Below are positions 5,546 to 6,812 of a stretch of DNA of 6,812 nucleotides, in pieces; positions within the stretch are counted from its first letter, which is position 1, and each line of letters starts with the position of its first letter. The notes beneath the pieces were generated by a model. It had not been told where the DNA came from and searched no databases. It saw nothing but the letters and a program-made list of their open reading frames with translations. The position numbers were made by a program, and so were the translations under genes. Source of the stretch: Bacteroidota bacterium (GTDB taxonomy: Bacteria > Bacteroidota > Bacteroidia > CAMBQF01); NCBI GenBank assembly GCA_027483285.1, contig JAIXUZ010000395.1:1-6812 (forward strand). Reading direction: 5' to 3'.

Positions 5546-6272
5546 AAACCTCTATCCCCGTATGTTCTTTTATAAGGCTCTTAATCTCTTTGGCATTATC
5601 CATAACCATGCTGTGGCCTGCGCCTTTTATAAGCACTACCGGCTCGGCAATGTAGCGTATGGGGAACAATGGGTCTTTACTACCGTGTATGTGCAAAATA
5701 TTCTCGGGATACTCTGTGTTTTTCCAACCAAGCACGCGGTCTATCACCCAATGGATATAATCGCCGCCGGTGGTGTATACCATGTTAAAAAAGGTGTTCC
5801 ACTCGCGTGTTTCTTTAGGCGCAAAAAAGCGGCTGGCAAAGCCCCCCAGTTGTATCACCCGTGGCGATACCCTTTTGTGCAAACGCAGCAGGTGAATAAG
5901 GTTTTTGTACCATGCCAGCTCATCCTGATGTTTAACGCTGCCCAACAAAATAACCTGCTTTACTGCAATGTGCTTGGCAATTTCTACTGATAATACACCA
6001 CCGAATGATGTGCCTATTAACACAGGGTTAGGCTCGGTAATATGTGCTGCCAAACGGCCTGCAAAATGCGCCAGTGTTTCGTTCTTTTCAGGCTCGGGGT
6101 ATACAACGTAATGAAACTCGCTGTTATCGCCCGTGGCAAAGTTTTTAAATATCCGGCCGTCGGCCAGTAGGCCCGGCAACAAGTAAATGTTGTTTTTGGT
6201 GGTATCGGTTTTGGCGGATGTGTGTTTTGTTTCCGTCACTGTTTTATCGTCTAAATTTTGTGTCGCGTTCAT
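5544..6272 (-). CDS. Alpha/beta hydrolase
   Basis: This 242-residue protein shows a complete alpha/beta-hydrolase catalytic set. The oxyanion strand ends LLPGLLADGRIF (31-42), the nucleophile elbow is GTSFGG (87-92, Ser89), the acid is in HGSKDPLFP (196-204, Asp200), and the base is in GAGHSMV (217-223, His220). A lid-like helical insertion (about 115-185) lies between the Ser and Asp motifs. No transmembrane helix or lipoprotein signal is visible, so it is probably cytoplasmic. The substrate is unknown; esterase or thioesterase-like activity is only a class-level guess. The first 27 residues (rich in Thr, Lys, Asp) precede the fold and are not part of the domain. There is no other Met before residue 164, so the ATG at 6272, two bases after the prfB stop codon, is taken as the start; the tight spacing implies a prfB-hydrolase operon with coupled translation. 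Confidence 0.88.
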   Translation of the reverse strand: MNATQNLDDKTVTETKHTSAKTDTTKNNIYLLPGLLADGRIFKNFATGDNSEFHYVVYPEPEKNETLAHFAGRLAAHITEPNPVLIGTSFGGVLSVEIAKHIAVKQVILLGSVKHQDELAWYKNLIHLLRLHKRVSPRVIQLGGFASRFFAPKETREWNTFFNMVYTTGGDYIHWVIDRVLGWKNTEYPENILHIHGSKDPLFPIRYIAEPVVLIKGAGHSMVMDNAKEIKSLIKEHTGIEV

Positions 6273-6274
6273 GC

Positions 6275-6812
6275 TTACTTTTTAGCGCCATATTCCATCA
6301 AATAGGCCTTTATAAAATCGTTTATCTCACCATCAAGCACCTTTCCGGTGTCCGATGTCTCGTGGTCAGTCCGCAGGTCTTTAACCAGTTTATAAGGGTG
6401 TAAAACATAATTACGTATTTGCGACCCCCACTCTATTTTCATTTTTGTACCCTCGGCTACCGCCTTGGCCTCGTTCCTTTTACGCAGTTCCTGCTCATAC
6501 AGTTGCGACTTTAGCATTTTCAGTGCCAAATCCTTATTACGCAACTGCGACCGTTCTTTCTGGCACTCAATAATAATGCCCGATGGCTTGTGATGCAACC
6601 TTACGGCCGTTTCTACCTTGTTTACATTTTGCCCGCCAGCACCCCCACTGCGGAAGGTATCCCACGTTACATCGCCAAGGTTTATTTCTATGTTTATGCT
6701 ATCGTCAATAAGCGGGTATACGTATACCGATGCAAACGATGTATGGCGTTTGGCATTACTATCAAACGGCGATATGCGCACCCAACGGTGCACACCACTT
6801 TCGCCCTTCAGG
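6275..6812 (-). CDS. prfB: Peptide chain release factor 2, C-terminal half (5' end outside window)
   Basis: 178 residues are visible of a protein normally about 365 long; the gene runs off the right edge. The sequence enters at LKGESGVHRWVRISPFDS. It contains the SPF tripeptide (visible residues 14-16) that reads the stop-codon second and third bases in RF2 (RF1 would show PxT), and FRSGGAGGQNVNKVETAVR, with the catalytic GGQ at 59-61 (bases 6629-6637) that triggers peptidyl-tRNA hydrolysis on the ribosome at UGA and UAA. ECQKERSQ and LKSQLYEQE follow as usual, and the C-terminus VLDGEINDFIKAYL is typical. A GTG at 6791-6793 is internal, not a start. The programmed frameshift site found near codon 25 of many prfB genes would lie outside the window. 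The stop TAA (6275-6277) is two bases from the hydrolase ATG. Confidence 0.97.
   Translation of the reverse strand, partial: LKGESGVHRWVRISPFDSNAKRHTSFASVYVYPLIDDSINIEINLGDVTWDTFRSGGAGGQNVNKVETAVRLHHKPSGIIIECQKERSQLRNKDLALKMLKSQLYEQELRKRNEAKAVAEGTKMKIEWGSQIRNYVLHPYKLVKDLRTDHETSDTGKVLDGEINDFIKAYLMEYGAKK

Noticed and set aside
5532..5990. 152-codon + strand open frame opposite the hydrolase
   Set aside because: It is antisense to the catalytic Asp/His region of a clearly real hydrolase and has no recognisable domain.
6791..6793. GTG as the start codon of a short release-factor-like protein
   Set aside because: The frame continues upstream with the conserved LKGESG of RF2, so this is an internal Val in a gene cut by the window edge.

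Overview
The window looks like chromosome of a member of the Bacteroidota. Three things point there: the protein variants (a Bacteroidota-style sodium:solute symporter and a YajQ homologue), the almost complete lack of Shine-Dalgarno sequences, and TAnnTTTG-type promoter boxes just upstream of two genes. A lower rank cannot be fixed from sequence alone; an order such as Chitinophagales or Sphingobacteriales would fit. There is no sign of a prophage, insertion sequence, CRISPR array, rRNA or tRNA. Coding density is high and no gene-free stretch exceeds 150 bases.

Layout, left to right. The window opens inside a non-hydrolysing UDP-GlcNAc 2-epimerase family gene (+ strand, 5' end off the window). 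It is followed after 21 bases by a small four-helix membrane protein of the 'phage holin family 4'/YvlD type and, after 6 more bases, by a bestrophin-family anion channel. These three probably form an operon. A large sodium:solute symporter gene converges on it from the - strand. The symporter and the divergent yajQ-like gene (+) share a 147-base intergenic region that carries a GC-rich palindromic repeat abutting the symporter start codon. Next come two consecutive + strand genes for unrecognised four-helix membrane proteins, which are clearly paralogues of each other. They are followed by a strong hairpin terminator and an AT-rich repeat. On the - strand, the right part holds the 3' half of prfB (release factor 2, running off the window) and, 2 bases downstream of its stop, an alpha/beta hydrolase gene.

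Functionally this is mostly housekeeping and membrane biology: sugar-nucleotide metabolism, ion and solute transport, a nucleotide-binding regulator, translation termination and a hydrolase. I see no multi-gene defence or biosynthetic system. The most interesting undescribed item is the tandem pair of paralogous membrane proteins (4482-5437), which align to each other end to end without gaps. Second is the repeat element that appears to supply the symporter's ribosome binding site.
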